Shown here: piece after piece, positions 28,400-35,760 of the stretch | Layout: every line of letters begins with the position of its first letter | How positions within the stretch are numbered: position 1 is the first letter of the stretch | Assembly: GCA_020636915.1 (NCBI GenBank) | Contig: JACJWV010000003.1 | Location: 62,001 to 126,000 of the forward strand | DNA length: 64,000 nt | Direction of reading: 5' to 3' | Source of the DNA: Nocardioides sp. | Lineage (GTDB): Bacteria; Actinomycetota; Actinomycetes; Propionibacteriales; Nocardioidaceae | Translations under genes and position numbers: made by a program | The notes under the pieces: generated by a model | Told to the model about the DNA's origin: nothing | Database searches by the model: none | What the model saw: the letters and a program-made list of their open reading frames with translations, nothing else

Positions 28400-29200
28400 A
28401 TGGCGCTCCGCCCGACCGCGGCCTTCTTCGACCTCGACAAGACGGTCATCGCGAAGTCGAGCACGCTCGCGTTCAGCAAGCCCTTCCAGGCCGGCGGCCT
28501 GATCTCACGACGGGCGGTGCTGCGGTCGGCATACGCCCAGTTCGTCTACCTGGTCGGCGGGGCGGACCACGACCAGATGGAGAAGATGCGGCAGTTCATG
28601 TCGCAGCTGTGCGCGGGCTGGGAGGTCGCGACCGTCCGCGAGATCGTCGCCGACACCCTCCACAACATCGTCGACCCGCTCGTCTACGACGAGGCCGTCT
28701 CGCTCATCGAGGAGCACCACCTCGCCGGCCGGGACGTCGTCATCGTCTCGGCGTCCGGGGCGGAGGTGGTCGAGCCGATCGCCGCCATGCTCGGCGCCGA
28801 CCACGTGATCGCCACCCGGATGGAGATCGCCGACGGTCGCTACACCGGCGGCATCGAGTACTACGCCTACGCCGAGGAGAAGGCGCGCGCGATCGAGGAG
28901 CTCGCGGTGGTCCACGGCTACGAGCTCGAGGAGTGCTACGCCTACAGCGACTCGGTCACCGACGTACCGATGCTCGACGCGGTCGGTCACGCGCACGCGG
29001 TCAACCCCGACAAGGAGCTGCGGCGCACCGCGACCGAGAAGGGCTGGCCGGTGCTGGTCTTCACCAAGCCCGTCGCCCTGCGCTCCCGGGTGCCACTGCC
29101 ACCCGCCGGGCCGACGCTGGCCGCGCTCGCGGTCGGCAGCGTCGTGGCCGTCGGCGGGGTGCTGTGGGCCAGCGCGCGGCGCCGCCGGCCCGGCGCGTAG
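28400..29200 (+). CDS. HAD-IB family hydrolase (SerB-like phosphatase) with C-terminal membrane anchor
   Basis: The product has 266 residues. Motif I is AAFFDLDKTVIAKSS, where the first Asp is the nucleophile; motif II is VIVSASG; motif III/IV is EECYAYSDSVTDVPML. The last about 30 residues (LAALAVGSVVAVGGVLW and RRRRP) look like a membrane anchor. The ATG at 28400 is chosen because a TACGAT -10 box ends 6 bp upstream (leaderless) and the protein starts directly before the first strand. The family hydrolyses phosphomonoesters; the substrate is unknown. It corresponds to Rv3661, next to the Ms1 RNA locus of mycobacteria. Confidence 0.88.
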   Translation: MALRPTAAFFDLDKTVIAKSSTLAFSKPFQAGGLISRRAVLRSAYAQFVYLVGGADHDQMEKMRQFMSQLCAGWEVATVREIVADTLHNIVDPLVYDEAVSLIEEHHLAGRDVVIVSASGAEVVEPIAAMLGADHVIATRMEIADGRYTGGIEYYAYAEEKARAIEELAVVHGYELEECYAYSDSVTDVPMLDAVGHAHAVNPDKELRRTATEKGWPVLVFTKPVALRSRVPLPPAGPTLAALAVGSVVAVGGVLWASARRRRPGA

Positions 29201-29230
29201 CCACGGGCCGCGCAAGGAAGGCTAGACAAC

Positions 29231-29484
29231 GCCTCGGGGCACCAAAGTCAACCCTTGAAGGTCGCGGCGAACAGGCGTAGGAAGGAGCCAGAACTCCACA
29301 GGGACAGCACGTGAGCCGGGTACCCACGCGGCGATCTACCCTTCCTACAGGGCGCATGCCGAGCCGGGAGAATCCCGCGGCAGCAGTTGATGATGCACGC
29401 TTGGTAGCCGACGGCGTCACGTGTCAGCGACGGCACCCGGACCAACGACTCGACACGCCGGGTGCCGTTCGCATGTCCGAGGGC
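29231..29484 (+). ncRNA. Candidate Ms1 / 6S-like small RNA
   Basis: No convincing reading frame exists between the HAD phosphatase and the Fic-like gene. In mycobacteria and Streptomyces the gap between these same two genes carries Ms1 (MTS2823, scr3559), an RNA of about 300 nt that binds core RNA polymerase. Here the region can fold: 29231-29237 (GCCTCGG) can close against 29477-29482 (CCGAGG); 29277-29285 (GTAGGAAGG) pairs with 29340-29348; 29365-29369 with 29373-29377; and a 14-bp stem 29427-29440 / 29458-29472 (one bulge) could serve as the 3' end. A TAGACA box at 29223-29228 could be the -10 element. Strand and ends are inferred, and no primary-sequence match to Ms1 was tested. Confidence 0.5.
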
Positions 29485-29524
29485 AGCGGGGCGCGACGAA
29501 GTCGCGAACCGCGTCGCCCGAGGA

Positions 29525-29580
29525 GGTTGAGGAGTGCCCGCGGCTGAGCCTGCGAAGCCGCGACGGCGCGTCTCGAAACC
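29525..29580. repeat. REP-like imperfect inverted repeat element
   Basis: The element begins GGTTGAGGAGTG and ends CGTCTCGAAACC, so its ends are related in inverted orientation (GGTT...GAG). Inside, CGCGGCT (29539-29545) pairs with AGCCGCG (29556-29562). I recall elements with GGTTTCGAGAC and CTCCTCAACC ends from Nocardioides-type intergenic regions, but this was not checked. Confidence 0.45.
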
Positions 29581-29649
29581 CGGTGAGCCGAGTGTCGGGC
29601 TCGATCGTGGCCTCGGCGTGCCGGCCTCGAGCACCCGCCGCGTCGAGCT

Positions 29650-29734
29650 TTGTCGGCCGGCCGACGAAACTCCGGGCGGGACGACAAAGGTTCGTCGTCC
29701 ACCATCGGATCTTGTCGGCCGGCCGACGAAACTC
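29650..29734. repeat. Two identical 23-bp repeats with a 14-bp palindrome core
   Basis: Identical 23-bp copies lie at 29650-29672 and 29712-29734, 62 bp apart. Each contains the perfect palindrome GTCGGCCGGCCGAC (29652-29665 and 29714-29727) followed by GAAACTC. Between them GGACGAC (29679-29685) can pair with GTCGTCC (29694-29700). The pair lies between the candidate Ms1-like RNA and the end of the Fic-like gene. The rest of 29485-29802 holds nothing else I recognise. Confidence 0.7.
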
Positions 29735-29802
29735 GGCGGCTCCTCAGCGGGGTCCCTGACGCGGCGCAGGAACTGGTCGGGGGTCGCCAGAGGACGCTGC
29801 GC

Positions 29803-30528
29803 CTACTCCGCGTCCCGCCGCAGCGGGCTCGCCTCCGCGCCGGCGGCGTACGCCTCGGCGGCGTAGAGCAGCCAGGAGTGGACGCCGGCCCGACCGCCGG
29901 TGGCGTACCCCCGCAGGTTCGACTCGTACGCCGCCCGCAGCGCGAGGTGGCCGGCCTCGGGGACGACGAGCGACTTCTCGTCGACGCCGCGGGCCACGAG
30001 CACCAACCGCTCGGCGGCGCGGGCGACGATGCCGTTGTGCGAGGAGAACGGCGCCGCGGTGGCCAGCTCCGCGTGCACGACCGCGGCGACCACCAGGGCG
30101 GGCACCTCGGTCGGGCGGGTCAGCAGGTCCCCGACGCCGCGCAGCCGCTCCGCAGCACCCGCGTCGCGCGGCCGTCCGCGCTGCTCCTCGGGCAACCCCG
30201 CGGCAGCCAGCGCGTGGATGCGCGCCAGCGCCTGCAAGGGGCTGCGGGAGAGGGCCGGCGCCAGCCCGAGCAGCTCCGTCGAGACCCGGACGGCGTCCCG
30301 CGCGGGCTCGTCGCCCGCTCCCTCCCGCACGTCGGCGAGGGTCGCCGTCGACCCTTCGAGGACGGCGCTGGCGTGCGCGCCGCGGAGCAGCGACTCGGCC
30401 GTGGTCTCCGGAGAGGTACGCCGCAGGCCGCGGTCGCGCAGCACCGCGTCGATGCCGTCGCGAGCGGCGGCGTACGCGGACGGCACCCCCTCCATGGACG
30501 CCAGGGGGGACAGCAGGTCTGGGCTCAC
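29803..30528 (-). CDS. Degenerate Fic-domain protein (Rv3662c / SCO3559-like)
   Basis: The product has 241 residues, mostly alpha-helical. The segment ATAAPFSSHNGIVARAAERL near residue 160 aligns with the Fic motif HPFxxGNGR, but the catalytic His is Ala and the final Arg is missing, so AMP transfer is unlikely. The upstream SAVLEGSTATL segment resembles the inhibitory-helix motif (S/T)xxxE(G/N). In actinobacterial genomes this family is often labelled oxidoreductase without evidence. It is convergent with the HAD gene across the candidate Ms1 locus. A TACGGT box belongs to the divergent methyltransferase on the other side. Confidence 0.75.
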   Translation of the reverse strand: MSPDLLSPLASMEGVPSAYAAARDGIDAVLRDRGLRRTSPETTAESLLRGAHASAVLEGSTATLADVREGAGDEPARDAVRVSTELLGLAPALSRSPLQALARIHALAAAGLPEEQRGRPRDAGAAERLRGVGDLLTRPTEVPALVVAAVVHAELATAAPFSSHNGIVARAAERLVLVARGVDEKSLVVPEAGHLALRAAYESNLRGYATGGRAGVHSWLLYAAEAYAAGAEASPLRRDAE

Positions 30529-30563
30529 GGGATCACACCGTATCGGCGGGTACGGTGAGCCTG

Positions 30564-31403
30564 ATGACCGATCCCTCCCGCTCCTTCGGCAGCGTCGTCG
30601 ACGCCTACGACCGGGCCCGCCCGTCGTACCCGCGCGAGGCCGCCGCCTGGCTGGCCGGCGACCAGCCCACGACCGTGCTCGAGCTCGGCGCCGGGACCGG
30701 CAAGCTGACCGAGGTCCTCGTCGGCCTCGGGCACGACGTGCACGCCACGGAGCCCGACGAGCAGATGCTGGGTCGGCTGCGCGAGCACCTGCCCGACGTC
30801 CGCACCTCGGTGGGCGGGGCCGAGGAGATCGCGGCGCCGGACGGGTCGTACGACGTCGTCGTGGTCGCGCAGGCCTTCCACTGGTTCGACCACGACCGGG
30901 CCCTGCCGGAGATCGCGCGCGTCCTCAAGCCCGGTGGCCGCCTGTCCCTGGTGTGGAACGGCCGCGACGCCCGGATCCCCTGGGTGCGCAAGCTCGGCCG
31001 GATCCTCGGCAACCAGGAGCAGCTGCGCACCCACGAACCGCTGGTGACCTCGCCGCTGTTCGGGTTCGTGGAGGAGCAGGTGTTCCGGCACTGGCAGGTC
31101 GTCGACCGCCGCTCGATCCAGGACCTCGCCCTCTCGCGCTCCAACGTGGCCGTCCTCGACGAGGACGAGCGGGCCGCGAAGCTCGCCGAGGTGCTCGCGT
31201 TCTACGACGACTACGGCCGCGGCATGGACGGGATGCAGCTGCCCCTGGAGGCCGCCTGCTTCCGCGCGTCGGTCGTCGACCGGCCGGCCGCGGCCGCACC
31301 CGAGGACGCCGAGGCCGCCGCGGAGGAGACCGCCGCGCCGGACGACGGACGGGTCACCGACGACGGCTCCGACGCCGACGTGCTGCTCATCGACTTCCGC
31401 TGA
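30564..31403 (+). CDS. SAM-dependent methyltransferase (UbiE/methyltransferase-11 type)
   Basis: The product has 279 residues. Motif I is VLELGAGTGKLTEVL and post-motif signatures VVVAQAFHWFDHDRALPEIARVL are typical of small-molecule class I methyltransferases. The last about 45 residues are an acidic Ala/Glu/Asp-rich tail. ATG 30564 is preferred to GTG 30555 because the -10 box TACGGT (30551-30556) would give a leaderless transcript starting at the ATG. The substrate is unknown. Confidence 0.85.
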   Translation: MTDPSRSFGSVVDAYDRARPSYPREAAAWLAGDQPTTVLELGAGTGKLTEVLVGLGHDVHATEPDEQMLGRLREHLPDVRTSVGGAEEIAAPDGSYDVVVVAQAFHWFDHDRALPEIARVLKPGGRLSLVWNGRDARIPWVRKLGRILGNQEQLRTHEPLVTSPLFGFVEEQVFRHWQVVDRRSIQDLALSRSNVAVLDEDERAAKLAEVLAFYDDYGRGMDGMQLPLEAACFRASVVDRPAAAAPEDAEAAAEETAAPDDGRVTDDGSDADVLLIDFR

Positions 31404-31484
31404 CGCAGACGCAGACGCCGACACCGACACCGACGTCGGGTCGTCGCGACCTCACGACGGGTCTGACGCCCTAGGCTCTGGAGG

Positions 31485-32597
31485 ATGACGCGGCCCTGGC
31501 GACGCCGGCATCTCGGGACCGAGGCCGACCGCGCCACGTTCCGGACGCTCCACAGCGCCTCGCTCGCGTCTCCTGCCCTGCGCTCCGGGCTCAACCGGGG
31601 CAGCGCGGAGCGCAGCATCCGCCACCTCCACGAGCTGCTCGGCACCCCGGCGCTGGCGCTCACCGACACCACGCGCGTGCTGGCCTGGGACGGGGCCGGC
31701 CAGCACCACGAGGAGCAGGCCGCAGCGTTGGCCGTCGCCACCGTCGAGCGCGGAAGCACCCGGATGGCCGACCGCGGAGACCTGCGGTGCGACGTGGCCG
31801 GCTGTGAGCTGCGCACGGGCATCGCGAGCCCGCTGATCGTCGAGGAGCGGGTCGTCGGCACGCTCCAGGTCTTCACCGGGTACGCCACCGCCGGGCTCGC
31901 CCGCGCGGCCGACGAGGTCGCCCGGTGGATCGGCGGCCAGCTCGAGCTGGCCGAGCTCGACGCGAGCCGGACCCGGCTGATGGAGGCCGAGGTCCGGGCC
32001 CTGCGTGCCCAGATCAGCCCGCACTTCATCTACAACTCCCTCGGCGCGATCGCCAGCTTCGTGCGCACCGACCCCGACCGGGCTCGCGAGCTCCTGCTGG
32101 AGTTCGCGGACTTCACCCGCTACTCCTTCCGCCGGCACGGCGAGTTCACCACGCTGGCCGAGGAGCTGCGGTCGGTCGAGCGCTACCTGCTGCTGGAGCA
32201 GGCGAGGTTCGGCGAGCGGCTGGGGGTCACGCTCCGCATCGCGCCGGAGGTGCTCCCGGTCGCCGTACCGTTCCTGTGCATCCAGCCGCTGGTCGAGAAC
32301 GCCGTCCGGCACGGTCTCGAGGGAGCGAGCGGCGGCCACATCTCGATCGTGGCGCGGGACCAGGGCACCGAGTGCCTGATCGAGGTCGAGGACGACGGTG
32401 CCGGCGAGGATCCCGAGGTGGTCCGGCAGGCACTGGCGGGCGACAGCAGCCTCGACTCGATCGGGCTCGGCAACGTCGACGCCCGGCTGCGCAACGCCTT
32501 CGGCGACGACTACGGCCTGGTCGTGGAGACCAGTCCGGGAGCCGGGACCCGGGTCGAGGTCCGGGTGCCGAAGTTCGCCCCGGGGGTGCACGCGTGA
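31485..32597 (+). CDS. LytS/BtsS-type sensor histidine kinase (soluble, GAF-like sensor)
   Basis: The product has 370 residues. The His_kinase domain begins RALRAQISPHFIYNSLGAI with the phospho-accepting His180, and the ATPase region has PLVENAVRHGL, DDGAG and SIGLGNVDARL. The N-terminal about 150 residues form a GAF-like sensing domain (SPLIVEERVVGTLQVF) with three Cys residues. There are no transmembrane helices, unlike classical LytS. Its stop overlaps the GTG of the response regulator. The following transporters suggest it senses an organic acid or its metabolic effect, as BtsS/YpdA systems do for pyruvate. Confidence 0.9.
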   Translation: MTRPWRRRHLGTEADRATFRTLHSASLASPALRSGLNRGSAERSIRHLHELLGTPALALTDTTRVLAWDGAGQHHEEQAAALAVATVERGSTRMADRGDLRCDVAGCELRTGIASPLIVEERVVGTLQVFTGYATAGLARAADEVARWIGGQLELAELDASRTRLMEAEVRALRAQISPHFIYNSLGAIASFVRTDPDRARELLLEFADFTRYSFRRHGEFTTLAEELRSVERYLLLEQARFGERLGVTLRIAPEVLPVAVPFLCIQPLVENAVRHGLEGASGGHISIVARDQGTECLIEVEDDGAGEDPEVVRQALAGDSSLDSIGLGNVDARLRNAFGDDYGLVVETSPGAGTRVEVRVPKFAPGVHA

Positions 32598-33328
32598 CGG
32601 CCCCCGGCACGCGACTGCGGGCGCTCGTCGTCGACGACGAGCGGCCGGCCCTCGACGAGCTCGTCTACCTGCTCTCGCAGGACCCGCGCGTCGGTGAGGT
32701 CGTGACCAGCGACTCGGCCACGGACGGCCTGCGCATCCTCCAGGAGGCCGAGGTCGACGTGGTCTTCCTCGACGTCCAGATGCCCGGGCTCACCGGCATC
32801 GAGCTGGCCCAGGTGCTGTCTCGCTTCCGCGAGCCGCCGCGGATCGTCTTCGTCACCGCCCACGAGGGCCATGCGGTCGAGGCGTTCGACGTGCGCGCGG
32901 TCGACTACGTGCTGAAGCCGGTTCGGGCCGAGCGCCTCGCGAAGGCCGTGCGGCGCGTGCTCGGCGCGGACCCCGCGCCGGCGCGGGACTCCGAGGTCGC
33001 CGTGGAGCGCGGCGGGGTGACGCGGTTCGTCAACCGCTCCGACATCACCCACATCGAGGCGCACGGCGACTACGCCCGCCTGCACACGGCCGGGGACTCC
33101 TACCTCCTGCGGGTCCCTCTCTCGACGCTGGAGGAGGACTGGGCGGACGCCGGGTTCGTCCGCATCCACCGGTCCCTGCTGGTCGCCCTGGCGCACGTGC
33201 GCGAGGTCCGGATGGACGGCGGCCGCTGCACGGTCCTGGTGGGGCAACCTCCCGTCGAGCTCGTCGTGAGCCGGCGCCACACCCGCGAGCTCCGCGAGCT
33301 GCTGCTCCGCAACCGGACCGGCGGATGA
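32594..33328 (+). CDS. LytTR-family response regulator
   Basis: The product has 244 residues from GTG 32594. The receiver domain has the acidic pair at LVVDDERPA and phospho-acceptor Asp60 in VVFLDVQMPG, plus the conserved Lys in DYVLKPV. The C-terminal LytTR DNA-binding domain (from about 140) shows THIEAHGDYARLHT and FVRIHRSLLVAL. It overlaps the kinase gene (GTGA) and the next gene (ATGA), so all are one operon. Targets of LytTR regulators are direct repeats upstream of transporter genes; none was firmly identified here. Confidence 0.93.
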   Translation: MTAPGTRLRALVVDDERPALDELVYLLSQDPRVGEVVTSDSATDGLRILQEAEVDVVFLDVQMPGLTGIELAQVLSRFREPPRIVFVTAHEGHAVEAFDVRAVDYVLKPVRAERLAKAVRRVLGADPAPARDSEVAVERGGVTRFVNRSDITHIEAHGDYARLHTAGDSYLLRVPLSTLEEDWADAGFVRIHRSLLVALAHVREVRMDGGRCTVLVGQPPVELVVSRRHTRELRELLLRNRTGG

Positions 33329-33708
33329 ACACCCCCGACCCCGGGAACCCGCGCGAGCGGGTCCGCGTCACGGGACCGCCGCGCCGCCGTACGCCGTCCG
33401 CGGTCCGCCCACCCATCGACACCGAGACACGCCTGGGTGGCATGTACCTCCGCTCGCTGCTGCGCGAGCAGCTGCGGCTCGCCGCCGGCGTCCTCCTGGC
33501 GCTCGCCGTCCTGGTCGGGTCGCTCCCGCTGGTCTTCCACCTCGCCCCGGGCCTCTCGTCGGCCCAGGTCCTCGGGCTGCCGTTGCCCTGGCTGCTCCTG
33601 GGCGTGCTCGTCTACCCGCTCCTGCTCGGCCTGGGCTGGGTCTTCGTCCGCCGCGCGGAGCGCAACGAGCGCGACTTCGCCGACCTGGTGCGCGGGGCCG
33701 ACCGGTGA
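33325..33708 (+). CDS. Two-helix membrane protein, probable small partner of the SSS symporter
   Basis: The product has 127 residues: a 45-residue Arg/Pro-rich cytoplasmic N-terminus, then two transmembrane helices (about 52-75 and 87-108) and a charged end (RRAERNERDFADLVRG). The size, topology and position before an SSS symporter match the DUF485/YjcH-type small subunits of acetate permeases, although the DUF485 sequence signature is weak. It overlaps the response regulator stop (ATGA) and the symporter start (GTGA). Confidence 0.7.
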   Translation: MNTPDPGNPRERVRVTGPPRRRTPSAVRPPIDTETRLGGMYLRSLLREQLRLAAGVLLALAVLVGSLPLVFHLAPGLSSAQVLGLPLPWLLLGVLVYPLLLGLGWVFVRRAERNERDFADLVRGADR

Positions 33709-35210
33709 ACGCTGCGCCGGGCGTCGTGGCGGTCGCGCTGGTGACCCTGGCGACGCTGCTCATCGGCACCTGGGGACTGCGCTTCTCCCGCACGACCAGT
33801 GACTTCTTCGTGGCCTCCCGCACGGTGCGGCCGACGCTCAACGCGAGCGCGATCGGGGGGGAGTACCTCTCCGCGGCCTCGTTCCTCGGCGTCGCGGGCC
33901 TGGTCCTCGCCTTCGGCGCCGACATGCTCTGGTACCCGGTCGGGTGGACGGCGGGCTACCTCGCCCTCCTCGTCCTGGTGGCGGCGCCGCTGCGCCGGTC
34001 CGGCGCCTACACGCTGCCCGACTTCGCCGAGGCCCGGCTGGGCTCGCGCGGGGTGCGCGCCGTCTGCTCGCTGATGGTGGTCGCGGTCGGCTGGCTCTAC
34101 CTGCTCCCGCAGTTCCAGGGCGCGGGCATCACGCTGCGCTCGACGACGGGCGCCCCGACCTGGGTCGGTCCGGTCATCGTCGGGGCCGTGGTCCTCGCGA
34201 ACGTCACGTCCGGAGGCATGCGGAGCATCACCTTCGTGCAGGCCTTCCAGTACTGGCTCAAGCTGACCGCCCTCCTGGTGCCGGCGGTCGTCCTGCTGTC
34301 GGTCTGGGCCGGCGACGGACAGCCCCACCCCGTCGGCGGCGACGGCTGGTCGATGCCGCTGGCCGCCGGGGGCGGGCAGGGCCTCTACCTGACCTACTCG
34401 CTCATCGTAGCGACGTTCCTCGGGACCATGGGCCTCCCGCACGTCGTCGTGCGCTTCTACACCAACCCCGACGGCCGCGCCGCCCGGCGCACGACGCTCG
34501 TGGTGCTCGCCCTGCTCGGCCTCTTCTACCTCCTCCCTCCGGTGTACGGCGCCCTCGGCCGGGTCTACGCTCCCGAGCTCGCCGCGAGCGGGCGGTCCGA
34601 CGCGCTCGTCCTGGAGCTGCCGCGCATCATGGTCGACGGGCTGGCCGGCGAGGTCCTGACGGGGCTGGTGACCGCCGGGGCGTTCGCCGCCTTCCTGTCC
34701 ACGTCCTCGGGACTGTCGATCGCGGTCGCCGGCGTCCTCGGCCAGGACCTGATCGGCCGGGTGCCGGCAGGGCGACGACTCGGCGGCGTCGCCGCGTTCC
34801 GGCTCGGGGCGGTCCTCGCGGTGATCGTCCCGTGCACGGTCGCCCTGGCCGCACCCAACCTCGGCGTCGCGCGGGCGGTCGGGCTCGCCTTCGCGATGGC
34901 CGCGTCGACGTTCTGCCCGCTGCTCGTGCTCGGGATCTGGTGGCGCCGCCTGACCGGACCAGGAGCGGTGGCGGGCATGCTCGCGGGCGGGGTCTGCTGC
35001 AGCGTCGCGATCGGGTGGACCTTGCTGACCCCGGACCCGAGCGGGTGGGCGGACACGCTGATGGCGCAGCCCGCGGCGTGGACGGTACCGCTCGCCCTGG
35101 TGGCGATGATCGGCGTCTCGCTGCTGACGCCAGCGCGCGTCCCCGGCGGCGCGGGCCGGTTCCTCGCCCGGCTCCACGCCCCCGAGACGCTCGACCTCGA
35201 CCGCGGCTGA
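33705..35210 (+). CDS. Sodium:solute symporter family protein (acetate/monocarboxylate type)
   Basis: The product has 501 residues with about 13 membrane helices. The segments SDFFVASRTVRPTLNASAIGGEYLSAASFLG in helices 1-2 and QYWLKLTALLVPAVV are typical of ActP/MctC-like SSS carriers. The start is GTG at 33705, overlapping the small membrane protein gene. It probably imports acetate, pyruvate or a related acid with Na+ or H+. It is clearly related to, but diverged from, the second SSS gene about 550 bp downstream, so the operon holds two transporters of different specificity or affinity. Confidence 0.88.
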   Translation: MNAAPGVVAVALVTLATLLIGTWGLRFSRTTSDFFVASRTVRPTLNASAIGGEYLSAASFLGVAGLVLAFGADMLWYPVGWTAGYLALLVLVAAPLRRSGAYTLPDFAEARLGSRGVRAVCSLMVVAVGWLYLLPQFQGAGITLRSTTGAPTWVGPVIVGAVVLANVTSGGMRSITFVQAFQYWLKLTALLVPAVVLLSVWAGDGQPHPVGGDGWSMPLAAGGGQGLYLTYSLIVATFLGTMGLPHVVVRFYTNPDGRAARRTTLVVLALLGLFYLLPPVYGALGRVYAPELAASGRSDALVLELPRIMVDGLAGEVLTGLVTAGAFAAFLSTSSGLSIAVAGVLGQDLIGRVPAGRRLGGVAAFRLGAVLAVIVPCTVALAAPNLGVARAVGLAFAMAASTFCPLLVLGIWWRRLTGPGAVAGMLAGGVCCSVAIGWTLLTPDPSGWADTLMAQPAAWTVPLALVAMIGVSLLTPARVPGGAGRFLARLHAPETLDLDRG

Positions 35211-35335
35211 CCACCGGACGGCGATCGGCCGGTTCGACCGTTCGTCGTGCCTGACCGACCGTTCACCGACGCGACCGGCCCGCTGGGCGCGCGACCGCCA
35301 CGCGACCCTCTCGCGTCCCGCGCCCCCGCACCTAC

Positions 35336-35351
35336 CGTGACCGCGATCACA
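35336..35351. promoter_or_regulatory. CRP/GlxR-like operator upstream of the DUF485-actP pair
   Basis: The sequence CGTGA-CCGCGA-TCACA matches the CRP consensus TGTGA-N6-TCACA at 9 of 10 defined positions. It lies 45 bp before the GTG of the DUF485 gene. A CRP-family gene with strongly CRP/GlxR-like features is in the same window (46606-47283), and acetate genes are known CRP/GlxR targets in corynebacteria. Confidence 0.6.
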
Positions 35352-35396
35352 TCCAGCTCGACCTCCCGGCGACACCACACTGACAAGGGGCGACCC

Positions 35397-35759
35397 GTGA
35401 CCGATCTCCAGCACGATCCGCACGACCAGGCCGCGCGCCACGATCCCGCCTACGACCACCTCCACGCCGAGCCCGACTTCGCCCGGCTGCGCCACCTCTA
35501 CCGCTCCTTCGTCTTCCCGGCCACGGTGGCGTTCCTCAGCTGGTACCTGCTGTACGTCGTGATGTGCAACTGGGCGACCGGGTTCATGGACACCGTGGTC
35601 GTCGGCAACCTCAACGTCGGCCTGGTCTTCGGACTGCTGCAGTTCGTCACGACGTTCCTCCTCGCCTGGGTCTACAGCCGGTACTCCTCGCGCCGGCTCG
35701 ACCCGCTGGCCCGCAAGCTGGACGACCAGTACCTCGAGCTGATCAGGAAGGACCGCTGA
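35397..35759 (+). CDS. DUF485 small membrane subunit (YjcH-like)
   Basis: The product has 120 residues from GTG 35397, with GGGG eight bases upstream. Two transmembrane helices (about 44-65 and 78-102) and the DUF485 signature (GLLQFVTTFLLAWVYSRYSS followed by RRLDPLARKL) are present. Such proteins are co-transcribed with acetate permeases. The actP ATG follows the stop after one base. A CRP-like site lies upstream, so this pair probably has its own promoter in addition to any readthrough from the two-component operon. Confidence 0.9.
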   Translation: MTDLQHDPHDQAARHDPAYDHLHAEPDFARLRHLYRSFVFPATVAFLSWYLLYVVMCNWATGFMDTVVVGNLNVGLVFGLLQFVTTFLLAWVYSRYSSRRLDPLARKLDDQYLELIRKDR

Positions 35760-35760
35760 C

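Noticed and set aside
29201..29802. RNase P RNA or tmRNA
   Set aside because: Neither the conserved core motifs of RNase P RNA nor a tRNA-like end with GGTTC is seen; the synteny instead favours an Ms1-like RNA.
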